64,000 nt of DNA, from the NCBI RefSeq assembly GCF_900141935.1, contig NZ_FQYX01000001.1:128786-192785 (forward strand), in the 5' to 3' direction. Shown one piece after another: positions 35,571 through 45,414 of this stretch. Under the pieces are notes generated by a model that made no database searches, had not been told where the DNA came from, and saw only the letters and a program-made list of their open reading frames with translations. Every line of letters begins with the position of its first letter. Position 1 is the first letter of the stretch. Source of the DNA: Arenibacter nanhaiticus. Lineage in GTDB: Bacteria > Bacteroidota > Bacteroidia > Flavobacteriales > Flavobacteriaceae. Both the position numbers and the translations under genes were made by a program.

Positions 35571-36782
35571 CTAATACTCGTCCAAATTTTCAGGATAAAG
35601 GAAATTGTTATATGGGAAGCGCGTCACATGAATGTCCCTTACCTCATCGTATATCCTTTTTCTAAACTCGTCCAAATTCTCTTTGTTCAAGGCCGATATA
35701 AAAATCGAATTATCGCCGACCCTTTGCATCCAAGTATTTTTCCACTCGTCTATGGTAAAATGTTTCGATGTCTTTTCCGTAATCAGGTCGTCCTCGTCAA
35801 TGGTATCATGGGAAAATTGGTCAATTTTATTGAAAACCATGATCGTTCTTTTATCGTTACTTTTTATTTCCGATAAAATTTTGTTTACAGAATCTATATG
35901 GTCCTCAAAATTCGGGTGCGATATATCTACTACATGTAGCAATAGGTCGGCCTCCCTAACCTCGTCCAAGGTACTTTTAAAACTTTCTACCAATTGGGTA
36001 GGCAACTTTCTTATAAAACCTACGGTGTCGGTCAACAAAAAGGGCAAATTCCCCACCACCACTTTTCTTACCGTGGTATCTAGGGTGGCAAAGAGTTTAT
36101 TTTCGGCAAATACCTCACTTTTGCTGATCACGTTCATCAGGGTCGATTTTCCTACGTTGGTATATCCTACCAAAGCAACCCTTACCAAAGCGCCACGGTT
36201 ACCGCGTTGGGTCTCCATTTGCTTGTCTACTTTTAAAAGTTTCTTCTTTAAAAGGGAAATTCTGTCACGGACAATACGTCTATCGGTTTCTATTTCAGTC
36301 TCCCCGGGACCACGCATTCCAATACCCCCCTTTTGACGCTCTAAGTGCGTCCATAATCCGGTCAGTCTAGGAAGCAAATATTCGTATTGGGCCAATTCTA
36401 CCTGGGTACGGGCGTAACTGGTTTGTGCCCTTTGGGCAAAAATGTCCAAAATTAAACTCGTACGGTCCAGTATCTTACACTTTAATTGCCGCTCTATATT
36501 TCGTTGTTGCCCTGGAGTAAGCTCATCATCAAAAATTACGGTGCCAATGTTGTTCTCTACAACATACGCTTCCACCTCGAGCATTTTACCGCTACCGATA
36601 TAAGTCTTAGGGTTGGGAAGGTCTATACGTTGAACAAAACGCTTGCTTACTTCACCACCGGCCGTATAGGTCAGGAATTCCAATTCATCCAGATATTCCG
36701 TAACTTTTTCTTCGTTCTGTGTCCTGTTCATGACACCGATTAGTACAGCCTTCTCGTATTCTATGGTTTTCTTTTCTAGCAT
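35571..36782 (-). CDS. hflX: GTPase HflX
   Basis: This 403-residue ribosome-associated GTPase splits stalled or hibernating 70S ribosomes under stress. The N-terminal HflX domain contains TYIGSGKMLEV and FDDELTPGQQRNIE. The linker GGIGMRGPGETEIETDRR and the G domain follow, with G1 VGYTNVGKST, G3 DTVGF and G4 NKID. The C-terminal extension after the G domain is typical. It is divergent from an EEP nuclease gene; a TAGATTTG box lies on the minus strand at 36806-36799. Confidence 0.96.
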   Translation of the reverse strand: MLEKKTIEYEKAVLIGVMNRTQNEEKVTEYLDELEFLTYTAGGEVSKRFVQRIDLPNPKTYIGSGKMLEVEAYVVENNIGTVIFDDELTPGQQRNIERQLKCKILDRTSLILDIFAQRAQTSYARTQVELAQYEYLLPRLTGLWTHLERQKGGIGMRGPGETEIETDRRIVRDRISLLKKKLLKVDKQMETQRGNRGALVRVALVGYTNVGKSTLMNVISKSEVFAENKLFATLDTTVRKVVVGNLPFLLTDTVGFIRKLPTQLVESFKSTLDEVREADLLLHVVDISHPNFEDHIDSVNKILSEIKSNDKRTIMVFNKIDQFSHDTIDEDDLITEKTSKHFTIDEWKNTWMQRVGDNSIFISALNKENLDEFRKRIYDEVRDIHVTRFPYNNFLYPENLDEY

Positions 36783-36832
36783 ATATCAATTTAAAGTACA
36801 AATCTAATCAATAGTTGGCAAGGGATTTTTTG

Positions 36833-36840
36833 TATTTTCG
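36833..36840 (+). promoter_or_regulatory. Possible promoter of the EEP nuclease gene
   Basis: TATTTTCG resembles the TAnnTTTG box with one change, and TTG lies about 15 bases upstream. The ATG is at 36861, a spacing consistent with other genes in the window. Confidence 0.35.
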
Positions 36841-36860
36841 CAATCCGATCACAAATTTGA

Positions 36861-37832
36861 ATGAATTTTTCATTTTTTAAGAGAAAAAAGGCCATTACCC
36901 TCCATACCATAGCCTTTTATAACGTAGAAAACCTTTTCGATCCCCTTGAAAATGAAGGTACCTTGGACGCAGATTTTACCCCCAAGGGAGTGAAAAGATG
37001 GACGACCCATAGGTATAAACGAAAACTTCAGCAATTAGCCGCTACTATTAGTGAAATTGGACTATCGGCTTCCGGATGCCCTCCGGACCTGGTGGGTGTT
37101 GCCGAGGTAGAAAATAAGTTGGTCCTGCAAGAGCTTCTGGCAACCGGGCCCCTGAAAAAAGTGCCCTATGACTTTGTACATTACGACAGTGCTGATGAAA
37201 GAGGGATAGATACTGCACTGTTGTACAATAAAGAGATTTTTAAAGTTGTTTCCTCACAAGCAATTCCCTTGGTCCTAGACGGTAGCAACGGTCTGCCAGA
37301 GAGTACTAGGGATATATTATATGTGTCGGGAAAACTCAAAGGTGAACCGATGCATCTCTTTGTAAATCATTGGCCCTCTAAAAGGGATGGTACCCTAGCG
37401 ACCGAATACAAACGAATTATCGCGGCCAACACCATCACTGGATTTATGAGGGGCATCCAAAAAGAGTATCCTAACGCCAATTACGTGGTGATGGGCGATT
37501 TTAATGACGATCCCTCTTCTTTGAGCATTCAAACCTTAAAACGTTCCCACAGTCTGTACAATCCTATAGAAAAATTACAAACGCCTACAAGAGGAAGCGT
37601 CAATTATCAGAAATCATGGTGTCTTTTCGATCAGATATTGCTGTCTCCTAACTTCCTGACAGATACTAAGGGAACCCTTACATTGGCTGGGGCCGATATT
37701 TTCGATGAAGGACATTTAAAGGAGTCTAAAGGAAAGTATAAAGGTAGTCCGTTTAGGACGTATGTAGGAAGTAGATACCTGGGTGGAATTAGCGATCATT
37801 TTCCCGTTTACATACAATTAGAATTAAAATAA
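36861..37832 (+). CDS. Endonuclease/exonuclease/phosphatase family protein
   Basis: This 323-residue EEP-superfamily hydrolase shows the metal and phosphate-binding residues in FYNVENLFDP, VGVAEVENK, VNHWPSKRDG, VMGDFNDDPSS and GGISDHFPVY, in the correct order. No signal peptide is evident, although the basic N-terminus (FFKRKKAITLHT) is short. Members cleave DNA, RNA, phosphoinositides or other phosphodiesters, so the substrate is unresolved. The gene stands alone, divergent from hflX. Confidence 0.88.
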   Translation: MNFSFFKRKKAITLHTIAFYNVENLFDPLENEGTLDADFTPKGVKRWTTHRYKRKLQQLAATISEIGLSASGCPPDLVGVAEVENKLVLQELLATGPLKKVPYDFVHYDSADERGIDTALLYNKEIFKVVSSQAIPLVLDGSNGLPESTRDILYVSGKLKGEPMHLFVNHWPSKRDGTLATEYKRIIAANTITGFMRGIQKEYPNANYVVMGDFNDDPSSLSIQTLKRSHSLYNPIEKLQTPTRGSVNYQKSWCLFDQILLSPNFLTDTKGTLTLAGADIFDEGHLKESKGKYKGSPFRTYVGSRYLGGISDHFPVYIQLELK

Positions 37833-37955
37833 TGCTTGAACATTGTAAGATAAAGAATTGAAAAAGTAAAAATATAAGAGCTTCATAATTAGGTAATTTA
37901 CTTATTTTAAAAAATTCCAGTGCTATTCATCGAATAATTATATGCTTTAAACGAT

Positions 37956-38002
37956 TATCTTTGGATGTGAGATTACATTTGTAACCCCAATCTTAATGTA
38001 AT
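37956..38002 (+). promoter_or_regulatory. Promoter and inverted repeat upstream of the subtilase gene
   Basis: TATCTTTG (37956-37963) matches the -7 consensus. Downstream, ATTACATT (37972-37979) and AATGTAAT (37995-38002) form an 8-bp inverted repeat with a 15-base spacer, ending 6 bases before the ATG at 38009. It could be an operator or a leader hairpin covering the translation start. Confidence 0.5.
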
Positions 38003-38008
38003 TGAAAA

Positions 38009-40252
38009 ATGACGTACGCAAAACCTATATTGACGGCGCTTAGAATTTATATCTTTTTGGCGATTCTATGTCTTGCTTCTTTCAAATCAGTTTCCCAAAC
38101 ACCAAAGCAGATCCAAGGAATAAAGCAGGAGTATCGTACTGCCAAATTGGGGGTGTTTACCGATAAGCTTAAACAAGAATTTACCCACGAAAAGAATACC
38201 TTATTAGCAACGGCCAACGCAAAGGGCTGGAAACTAAGTGAAAGGCTTTCCGATGGAAATTATAGGGCCCTTACTTCCATAGGGGCAGACGGTACCCCAA
38301 TTTACTACAGTACTTATAGTACTTTTTTAAATAATGCCAACCGAGCAAATATGCTTCAAGACAAAGAGTTTCTAGGTTTAGAGCTCAATGGAGAAGACAT
38401 GTTGGTCGGGGTGTGGGATGCGGGAGCGGCCTTGGTAACTCATCAGGAATTTGATTCGAGAGTGACGGTCAGGGATGATAGTGAGGTAGTGAATTCCCAT
38501 GCTACTAAGATTATGGGCGTTTTGGTAGCTTCAGGAAAAGACAATAAATCCAAAGGGGTAGCCTATAAAGCAAAAGCGATTTCAAACGATTGGGGAAGGG
38601 ACAAAATAGAGGTAGCCGAAATGGCCGCCAATGGCCTTCTTTTATCGAACCATTCTTATGGGATCAGTAGTAGTCAGGTACCGGACTGGTATTTTGGTTC
38701 TTATATAGATATCTCTAGGGATTGGGACAATATTATGGTCAACGCCCCTTATTATTTAATGGTAACAGCAGCCGGAAATGCGCAAAAGAGCGGCGACAAT
38801 GAGTCTCCTATTTCTGGGACAAGAGAGGAAGGGTACGATATGCTTTTAGGGTTCGCCACTTCCAAAAATGGTGTTACGGTGGCCGCAGCCAATATTTCTA
38901 CAGATGGCCACGGAATGCTGTTAGAGGCTTCCATAGCTGGGTATAGCAGCTTTGGCCCTATAGACGACGGCCGTATAAAACCCGATATTGCCGCTTATGG
39001 ATCCAACGTATATACCACGGGGATCAATAGCCGTGATGAGTATGTAAAGGCTTCTGGTACTTCATTGGCTACCCCAGGGGTTACCGGTGCCATGTTATTA
39101 TTGCAAGAATACCATCAGAAAATAGAAGGCCGTTTTATGAAAGCCGCTACCCTAAAGGGCTTGGTGCTTCACAGCGCCGATGACGTTGGTGCTCCTGGTC
39201 CGGACTATACTATGGGCTGGGGAGTTATAAACTCCAGATCGGCCGCGGATATTATTACCAATAACGGCTATACTTCCCTGATAAAAGAAGAGACGCTTAA
39301 GGAAGGAGAAACAAAGACCTATACGCTAAAAGCGAATGGGAAACATCCTTTATCGGCTTCTGTTTCATGGACCGATCCTGTCAGCGGAAAAGTCAATACA
39401 GGTACTTTGAACGATATGAGCGCTGCCTTGGTAAACGATTTGGATATCCGTATACAACAAGGTGATGGGACCTATTTTCCTTGGAAATTAAATGCGAGCC
39501 GGGCAAAAAGTCCAGCTCTCCAAGGAGATAACAAGGTAGATCCATTTGAAAACATCACCATAGAGAAGGCCGAAGGAGAATATACCTTGGTAGTTGCCCA
39601 TAAGGGAAAATTGACAAACGGATCCCAAAACTTTTCCCTTATTGTATCCGGAATTGCATTCAACGATTGTGTTTTGGAAGTGCCTCAAGAGATAACACTG
39701 ACCAAAAAGGAAGCTACCGAGGCTACTTTTACCTGGAAGGCCAATACCGATGCTCTCTTTCAAATTCAGTATAAGGAAAAAGAGGCTCAGGAGTGGACCA
39801 CCACCACTACATTTGATGACTTTTATACCCTGACAAATTTAGTGGCAGGAAAAGAGTATACCTTTAAGGTACAAACCTTTTGTTCGGATAGGGCGAGTTC
39901 CAAGTACAGTCAGGATTATACATTTCACTTTCAAGGAAAAGATGCGGACATAGAAGGGGGTATGGATAAGGGGCCTGTAATAGGTCAGGACCCTGTGGTA
40001 GATCAGGATCCTATAGAAGACAACAAACCGGGTATTGTTATTTATCCCAATCCAGTACAAGAATATATCCACTTTCAAGGGGAGGTAGCGCCAGGGCTCC
40101 ACTACAGCATTATTTCTCCTGCAGGCAATACCATAAAAAAGGGCCATTCTGTAGATAAGACAATTTATATCGCTGATATGCAGCCTGGACTCTACATTTT
40201 AACCCTGGTAGATTTAGAAGGGACTAAGTCATTTAAGTTTTATAAAACATAA
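38009..40252 (+). CDS. Subtilisin-like serine protease with T9SS sorting domain
   Basis: This 747-residue secreted S8 peptidase has an N-terminal hydrophobic signal (IYIFLAILCLASFKSVSQ). The catalytic residues are D137 (GVWDAGA), H164 (SHATKIMG) and S352 (SGTSLATPG), with oxyanion N257 in TAAGNAQ. After the protease domain comes a jelly-roll segment (about 410-555) and a fibronectin-III-like domain (about 560-645, ending in CSDRASSKYSQDY). The C-terminal 75 residues (IVIYPNPVQEYIHF to SFKFYKT) are a type A sorting domain of the type IX secretion system. It should be exported across both membranes and attached or released. The role is extracellular proteolysis. Confidence 0.93.
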   Translation: MTYAKPILTALRIYIFLAILCLASFKSVSQTPKQIQGIKQEYRTAKLGVFTDKLKQEFTHEKNTLLATANAKGWKLSERLSDGNYRALTSIGADGTPIYYSTYSTFLNNANRANMLQDKEFLGLELNGEDMLVGVWDAGAALVTHQEFDSRVTVRDDSEVVNSHATKIMGVLVASGKDNKSKGVAYKAKAISNDWGRDKIEVAEMAANGLLLSNHSYGISSSQVPDWYFGSYIDISRDWDNIMVNAPYYLMVTAAGNAQKSGDNESPISGTREEGYDMLLGFATSKNGVTVAAANISTDGHGMLLEASIAGYSSFGPIDDGRIKPDIAAYGSNVYTTGINSRDEYVKASGTSLATPGVTGAMLLLQEYHQKIEGRFMKAATLKGLVLHSADDVGAPGPDYTMGWGVINSRSAADIITNNGYTSLIKEETLKEGETKTYTLKANGKHPLSASVSWTDPVSGKVNTGTLNDMSAALVNDLDIRIQQGDGTYFPWKLNASRAKSPALQGDNKVDPFENITIEKAEGEYTLVVAHKGKLTNGSQNFSLIVSGIAFNDCVLEVPQEITLTKKEATEATFTWKANTDALFQIQYKEKEAQEWTTTTTFDDFYTLTNLVAGKEYTFKVQTFCSDRASSKYSQDYTFHFQGKDADIEGGMDKGPVIGQDPVVDQDPIEDNKPGIVIYPNPVQEYIHFQGEVAPGLHYSIISPAGNTIKKGHSVDKTIYIADMQPGLYILTLVDLEGTKSFKFYKT

Positions 40253-40308
40253 ATAATATGAAAGCCTGCCCAATGGTATTATAACCGCTGACGGACTTAT
40301 GGACAGGC

Positions 40309-41022
40309 TTATATTCTTTTAATTTCTTCGGGTTCCAACAAGGCTTGGTTGCAAAGGCGTAAATATACTTGGGCTGTGGTAATCACATCCAATTCGCAAT
40401 ATTTTACAATGCGGTCCAGGTCCTTTTCCTGGTAATAAACGGTGTTCACCATACTGCCATCTATATCTTCTTTTGGGGAGGGAATACCGAGAACATTGGC
40501 CATTAATTTTAAAGAAGTATAGTGCTTGTAATCTCCAAATTTCCAAAGCTCCATGGTGTCTATATGTGCTATTTCCCATGGTTTTTTACCAAATAGATTT
40601 AGCTTTTCCGGTAAATTGATCCCGTTGATAATCATCCTTCGGGCGATATAGGGAAAATCGAATTCTTTACCATTATGTCCACATAAGAGGTGGTTGGGGT
40701 GATTGAAATGGGTATCTAAAAGGTTCTTAAAGTTTTTTAGCAGATCGGACTCATCCCCGTAAAAAGAAGTAACCCTAAAAGTCCGGTTGTTTCCTTTAAA
40801 ATGAAAGTATCCAACAGAGATGGTCACTATTTTTCCAAATTCGGCCCAAATACCAGCCCGGTCATAAAACTCTTCCGCGGTAAATTCCTCTTTTCTTTGG
40901 TATTTGGATTTATGCTCCCACAACTCTTGTTTTTCCGCATCCAAGAGCTTATAGTTTTCCTGTTCCGGAACCGTTTCAATGTCCAAAAACAGAATATTGT
41001 CTAATTTTATTTTATGTAACAT
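40309..41022 (-). CDS. DEDDy 3'-5' exonuclease (PolB-exonuclease-like)
   Basis: This 237-residue protein resembles the predicted PolB-type 3'-5' exonuclease family (DNA_pol_B_exo2). The catalytic acids are D14 and E16 in FLDIET, D122 in HNGKEFDFP, and D211 with Y207 in KYCELDV, which makes it DEDDy. Stand-alone proteins of this type are assumed to act in DNA repair or proofreading. The stop codon lies in the tail of the subtilase gene's downstream hairpin (AAGCCTG/CAGGCTT arms at 40262-40310). It is otherwise unlinked. Confidence 0.85.
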   Translation of the reverse strand: MLHKIKLDNILFLDIETVPEQENYKLLDAEKQELWEHKSKYQRKEEFTAEEFYDRAGIWAEFGKIVTISVGYFHFKGNNRTFRVTSFYGDESDLLKNFKNLLDTHFNHPNHLLCGHNGKEFDFPYIARRMIINGINLPEKLNLFGKKPWEIAHIDTMELWKFGDYKHYTSLKLMANVLGIPSPKEDIDGSMVNTVYYQEKDLDRIVKYCELDVITTAQVYLRLCNQALLEPEEIKRI

Positions 41023-41297
41023 TTAGAGGGGTATTTTATTAAAAAGAAAGCTAAAACCGCTTACAATATACAAAATAAGGACATTTTTAAAAGTCGATTT
41101 TTAGGGGTAGCCCTAGCATTTTTACACAGGGATAATTCTGCCGATGAAATGATCAAACCAACTCTAAGGTCGGTTAGAGGTTTTTGGTTTTTACGATCTA
41201 CGGGGAACCAATTGGGCAAGATGTATAAAATGGTCGTTGAAAAGCTTTTTATGGAACAGGGAAAAGGGGGGGGTATTGGCAGTAAGAACCATTCAGT

Positions 41298-41771
41298 CTA
41301 AAACAAGGACTGTTGTTTTAGGGGCTGCTCGTGTTCTAACAGCCATTTTTTGCGTGGTAGACCACCGGCATATCCAGTAAGGGAGCCATCGCTGCCAATA
41401 ATTCTGTGGCATGGGATAACGATCCACAAGGGGTTTTTTCCATTGGCGGCCGCCACGGCCCTTATCGCCTTTACATCCCCTACTAGTTTTGAGAGTTCCA
41501 TATAAGAGGCGGTCTTCCCATATGGAATGCGTTTTAAAGCCTCCCAAACCCTTTTTTGGAAATCGGTACCAATAGGGTTTAGTGTTAGACTAAACTCTTG
41601 TCGCTCGCCCTTAAAATACTCCTGCAGCTGGTACACGGCATCTTCAAGGACTTCGGGAATGATCTCCGTGATTTTTTCCTCTCCCTCAAGGATGCTAATT
41701 TTAGATAGACCGTTTTCATCACCTTCTATATTGGCAATTCCTAAAGGGGTTTGAATAAAGGCATTTTCCAT
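41298..41771 (-). CDS. ogt: Methylated-DNA--protein-cysteine methyltransferase (Ogt/MGMT)
   Basis: This 157-residue suicide DNA-repair protein transfers alkyl groups from O6-alkylguanine to C121 in the IPCHRIIG motif. GTDFQKRVWEALKRIPYGKT and GYAGGLPRKKWLLEHE are also characteristic. It lies 17 bases downstream of a CNNM/CBS membrane protein gene on the same strand, so the two are probably co-transcribed. That link is probably incidental. Confidence 0.95.
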   Translation of the reverse strand: MENAFIQTPLGIANIEGDENGLSKISILEGEEKITEIIPEVLEDAVYQLQEYFKGERQEFSLTLNPIGTDFQKRVWEALKRIPYGKTASYMELSKLVGDVKAIRAVAAANGKNPLWIVIPCHRIIGSDGSLTGYAGGLPRKKWLLEHEQPLKQQSLF

Positions 41772-41788
41772 AATTAGTTTCTTTTAAG

Positions 41789-42892
41789 CTACTCGGTTTG
41801 GCCCATGCGCTTCGTTCTTTCCTTCCAATTATTACGGGCCAAGTGCTGTAGGTTTTCCACGCTATCACTTTCATCCATAATTTCCAAGCCCAATAGGGTT
41901 TCTAAAATATCTTCCATGCTCACGACCCCGCTTACCGATCCGTATTCGTCTACCACTAGGGCTATGTGTTCTTTTTTTGCGATAAAGGTTTGGAACAGCT
42001 CGGGGATGGGGGTATTTCGGTTACTGATTAAGATATCCCTTTTTATCGAAGACAGTGGCGCTTCGCCATCTGTGCGTATCATTTCTTCCAAAACCATGTC
42101 CTTGAGTACAAAGCCGGAGATATTGTCGACCCTTTTGCTAAACACGGGAATTCTGGAATAAGGCATTTTAGGATTGGCATCGAAAAATTCCTTGATGGTG
42201 GCCTCTTCCGAAGCTATTTTTACGACGGCTCTGGGCGTCATGATATCCTTGACCAAAATTTCATCAAAGTATAACAGGTTTCTGATAATGGTAGATTCCG
42301 ATTCCTGAAAAACCCCTTCCTCGTGGGCAATATCGGTCATGGCGCTAAAGTCTTCTCGGCTCAGTACGCTTTCGTGTTCTCCGCGTTTTCCAATAAGCTT
42401 GGTAAAAATTTGTAAAAGCCATAGTATCCCTGTCCACTTAAGGCCCCATACCAATACATTCAACGTTTTTGTCGTAATGTTCGACAATTGTTTCCAATAG
42501 GTAGCCCCTATGGTTTTTGGGATGATTTCCGAAGCTATTAAGACTAAAATTGTCATGATGGTCGACACCCATCCTACCATGGCACCTTCGGTAAACTGCA
42601 TTCCTAAAAAGGAAGTCTCTGTGTCAGTGTAGAGTTCGTTATAGGCTACTTTGGCTTGTACTCCCACTAAAATGGCCCCAACAGTATGTGCGATGGTGTT
42701 TAAAGTGAGGATGGCTATTAAGGGTTTGTCCACATCCTTTTTTAAAACCTCTAACCCCAGGGCGTATGATTTTCCCTCTTTTTTCTTTAGGTTGATATAG
42801 GTTTGTGGAACACTTAGTAAAACCGCTTCCAAGATGGAACATATAAAGGAAATTAAAATAGCTAAAAACGCGTAAAATAGTAGTAAACCCAT
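41789..42892 (-). CDS. CNNM/DUF21 and CBS-pair membrane protein
   Basis: This 367-residue inner-membrane protein has three to four hydrophobic helices at the N-terminus (DUF21/CNNM, residues 1-175) followed by two CBS domains (about 190-340, with DIMTPRAVVKIASEE and IALVVDEYGSVSGVVSMEDI). The C-terminal CorC/HlyC transporter-associated domain found in longer relatives is missing; the protein stops after the second CBS domain. The family is linked to magnesium or cobalt efflux, with CBS domains sensing nucleotides. It heads a short operon with ogt. Confidence 0.88.
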   Translation of the reverse strand: MGLLLFYAFLAILISFICSILEAVLLSVPQTYINLKKKEGKSYALGLEVLKKDVDKPLIAILTLNTIAHTVGAILVGVQAKVAYNELYTDTETSFLGMQFTEGAMVGWVSTIMTILVLIASEIIPKTIGATYWKQLSNITTKTLNVLVWGLKWTGILWLLQIFTKLIGKRGEHESVLSREDFSAMTDIAHEEGVFQESESTIIRNLLYFDEILVKDIMTPRAVVKIASEEATIKEFFDANPKMPYSRIPVFSKRVDNISGFVLKDMVLEEMIRTDGEAPLSSIKRDILISNRNTPIPELFQTFIAKKEHIALVVDEYGSVSGVVSMEDILETLLGLEIMDESDSVENLQHLARNNWKERTKRMGQTE

Positions 42893-43088
42893 AAAATATT
42901 TTGAAAATTATGTATTTCACACTAAGGTAGTGATTAATTAAATATTCAGATTTTATTTAAAAATTCTTTAGCAATTGTACGGTATCGCCTGGGTGTTTAA
43001 GATTTGGTGCCATGTTCGCATTGGTTTTTTCCTATAAAGCTATAGCTCAAAAGACCATTATAATGTTATCTTCTTTCAATATAGGGAA

Positions 43089-43598
43089 TTACCATCCTAT
43101 ATATTTGGGCGGGATTATTTGGTTGAGGTTTAAGTATACGATCAGCTGGCCCCGATGATGGGTCACATGGTCTTGTAAGAGGTTTAAAATTTGGAGTTTG
43201 GTTTTCTCTCCGGCGAAGAAATCAACTTTTGTGGTTAATTCCGAAGCAGGGATTTTGCTAAGGGCGGTGGAAAGCGCATCAAAGGCATTGGAAAGCTCTG
43301 CTATCAGTTGTTCTTTTTCATTTTCTAGAGATGAGTTTTTTTCTATTTGTTCGTCCTGTTGTAGATAGCTGCTACGGAGCCAGTCCATATTTTGCTGAAT
43401 ATGTTGCAACTGTTCCCTAAAACTCATTTCGCGTGGTGTAGGTTTATAATCGTATTGCTCTGACGGCATGGCTTGGGCAATCTTTAATAAATAGGTTTTG
43501 GAATTCTCCCATTTTTCCAAAAACGTTGGTATCACTTGGTCTTGGGCCTTAAGGGAAAGGGATAGGGAAAAAATAAAAAGGGAAAGGAGGAGCTTCAT
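43089..43598 (-). CDS. DinB-like superfamily protein, exported
   Basis: Starting at ATG 43598 (MKLLLSLFIFSLSLSLKAQ) gives 169 residues with a clean signal peptide; an upstream in-frame start at 43655 would bury it. The mature part is a DinB/YfiT-like four-helix bundle: FLEKWENSKTYLLKIAQAMP, YDYKPTPREMSFREQLQHI and LLQDHVTHHRGQLIVYLNL. The histidines at the usual metal-site positions (LQHI, DHVTHHRGQ) are present. Function in Bacteroidota is unknown. It is a single gene. Confidence 0.85.
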   Translation of the reverse strand: MKLLLSLFIFSLSLSLKAQDQVIPTFLEKWENSKTYLLKIAQAMPSEQYDYKPTPREMSFREQLQHIQQNMDWLRSSYLQQDEQIEKNSSLENEKEQLIAELSNAFDALSTALSKIPASELTTKVDFFAGEKTKLQILNLLQDHVTHHRGQLIVYLNLNQIIPPKYIGW

Positions 43599-43713
43599 GC
43601 CTGTTGGTTTTATTTTGAAAAAATAGCCTAGACAAGCCTTGTTGTTCTTAATCACAAGGCTTGTTTAAGCTACCCGATGCACTATTTATGAGTGCTGTTC
43701 TTATGGTTGGATC

Positions 43714-44706
<993 letters not shown>

Positions 44707-44707
44707 T

Positions 44708-44715
44708 CAAAGATA
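44708..44715 (-). promoter_or_regulatory. Possible hemB promoter -7 box
   Basis: On the minus strand TATCTTTG (44715-44708) matches TAnnTTTG and lies 20 bases before the hemB ATG. No clear TTTG is seen at the -33 position. Confidence 0.4.
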
Positions 44716-44794
44716 AGGGAACTAAGCGTACATGGAACTTAGCACCTAGGGTTGAAAGGTTAAAAATGTTTTAAAATAAGAGGGGATTGGATTT

Positions 44795-45181
44795 TTATTT
44801 TGCCAACCCCAGATAGGACCAATGGCCATTTTCTTTTACAAAGGCCGATTTTTCTCGGATGACGTCTACCTCGCCATTTTCAAAAAACAGGGCGTTAAAT
44901 GATACGGTGCCTTCCGTATCGGTAGGGCCACCTTTGGTCGTTTCTAAAACCTCTAGTCGAATCCAACTGACCGATTTAGCCCAGCTTACAATGGCTTCTT
45001 TTTCCGAAGTAGGGCGGGTGCTGCTATGGTGGCTATCCATAAGATAATCGCCATTGGCCATGACAAAGGCGGTGTACCTAGAGCGCATTAACTGTTCGGC
45101 AGTGGTAACCGACGAAATGTTTTTGTGCGCTGGTTCACAGCATTCGGAATACGTTTTTTGGGTTCCACAAGGACAGGACAT
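44795..45181 (-). CDS. YchJ-like protein with SEC-C zinc motif
   Basis: Using ATG 45181 (MSCPCGTQ) gives 128 residues, close to the YchJ family. An N-terminal SEC-C-type zinc motif CPCGTQKTYSECCEPAH is followed by RSRYTAFVMANGDYLMDSHH and an NTF2-like beta-rich tail. Function is unknown; the family is widespread. A 13-residue longer start (45220) would overlap the preceding small ORF and is rejected. The gene lies 44 bases after the lysine-rich small ORF and about 110 bases before hemB, all on the same strand. Confidence 0.88.
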   Translation of the reverse strand: MSCPCGTQKTYSECCEPAHKNISSVTTAEQLMRSRYTAFVMANGDYLMDSHHSSTRPTSEKEAIVSWAKSVSWIRLEVLETTKGGPTDTEGTVSFNALFFENGEVDVIREKSAFVKENGHWSYLGLAK

Positions 45182-45225
45182 AAGATATGTTTTAGGTAGC
45201 CATACCTCAAGGAGAGGCAATGGAG

Positions 45226-45405
45226 TTATTTAGGTTCGTTTTCTTTTTCTTGGGCTTTTTGCTGTTCCAGATGTTTGGTGACAATTTCCTTTAGGCGCTC
45301 CTTACGGGTTTCCAGTTCCTTTTTGAGCTTGTTTTTCTTTCGGTTCATCAACTTGGCGTGCTTGGCCTTGTTGAGCGTGTTTTTTTCTTTTCCCTTCTTC
45401 CCCAT
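45226..45405 (-). CDS. Lysine-rich 59-residue small protein
   Basis: ATG at 45405 opens a 60-codon frame closed by TAA at 45228-45226. The product starts MGKKGKEKNTLNKAKHAKLM and continues with alternating basic and acidic residues (NRKKNKLKKELETRKERLKE) to the end, EKENEPK. About a third of residues are lysine or arginine and the heptad spacing suggests one long helix or coiled coil. It begins 10 bases after the hemF stop codon and is followed by the YchJ-like gene, so it is almost certainly co-transcribed. No family is recognised; an RNA-binding or ribosome-associated role would fit the composition but is a guess. Confidence 0.65.
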   Translation of the reverse strand: MGKKGKEKNTLNKAKHAKLMNRKKNKLKKELETRKERLKEIVTKHLEQQKAQEKENEPK

Positions 45406-45414
45406 AATTTGTTT

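Noticed and set aside
41149-41301. A 50-codon plus-strand frame (starting MIKPTLRSVRGFW) between the exonuclease gene and ogt
   Set aside because: The frame is open for about 90 codons, but the ATG lies midway, the end is low-complexity glycine, it overlaps the ogt 3' end antiparallel, and there is no family resemblance.
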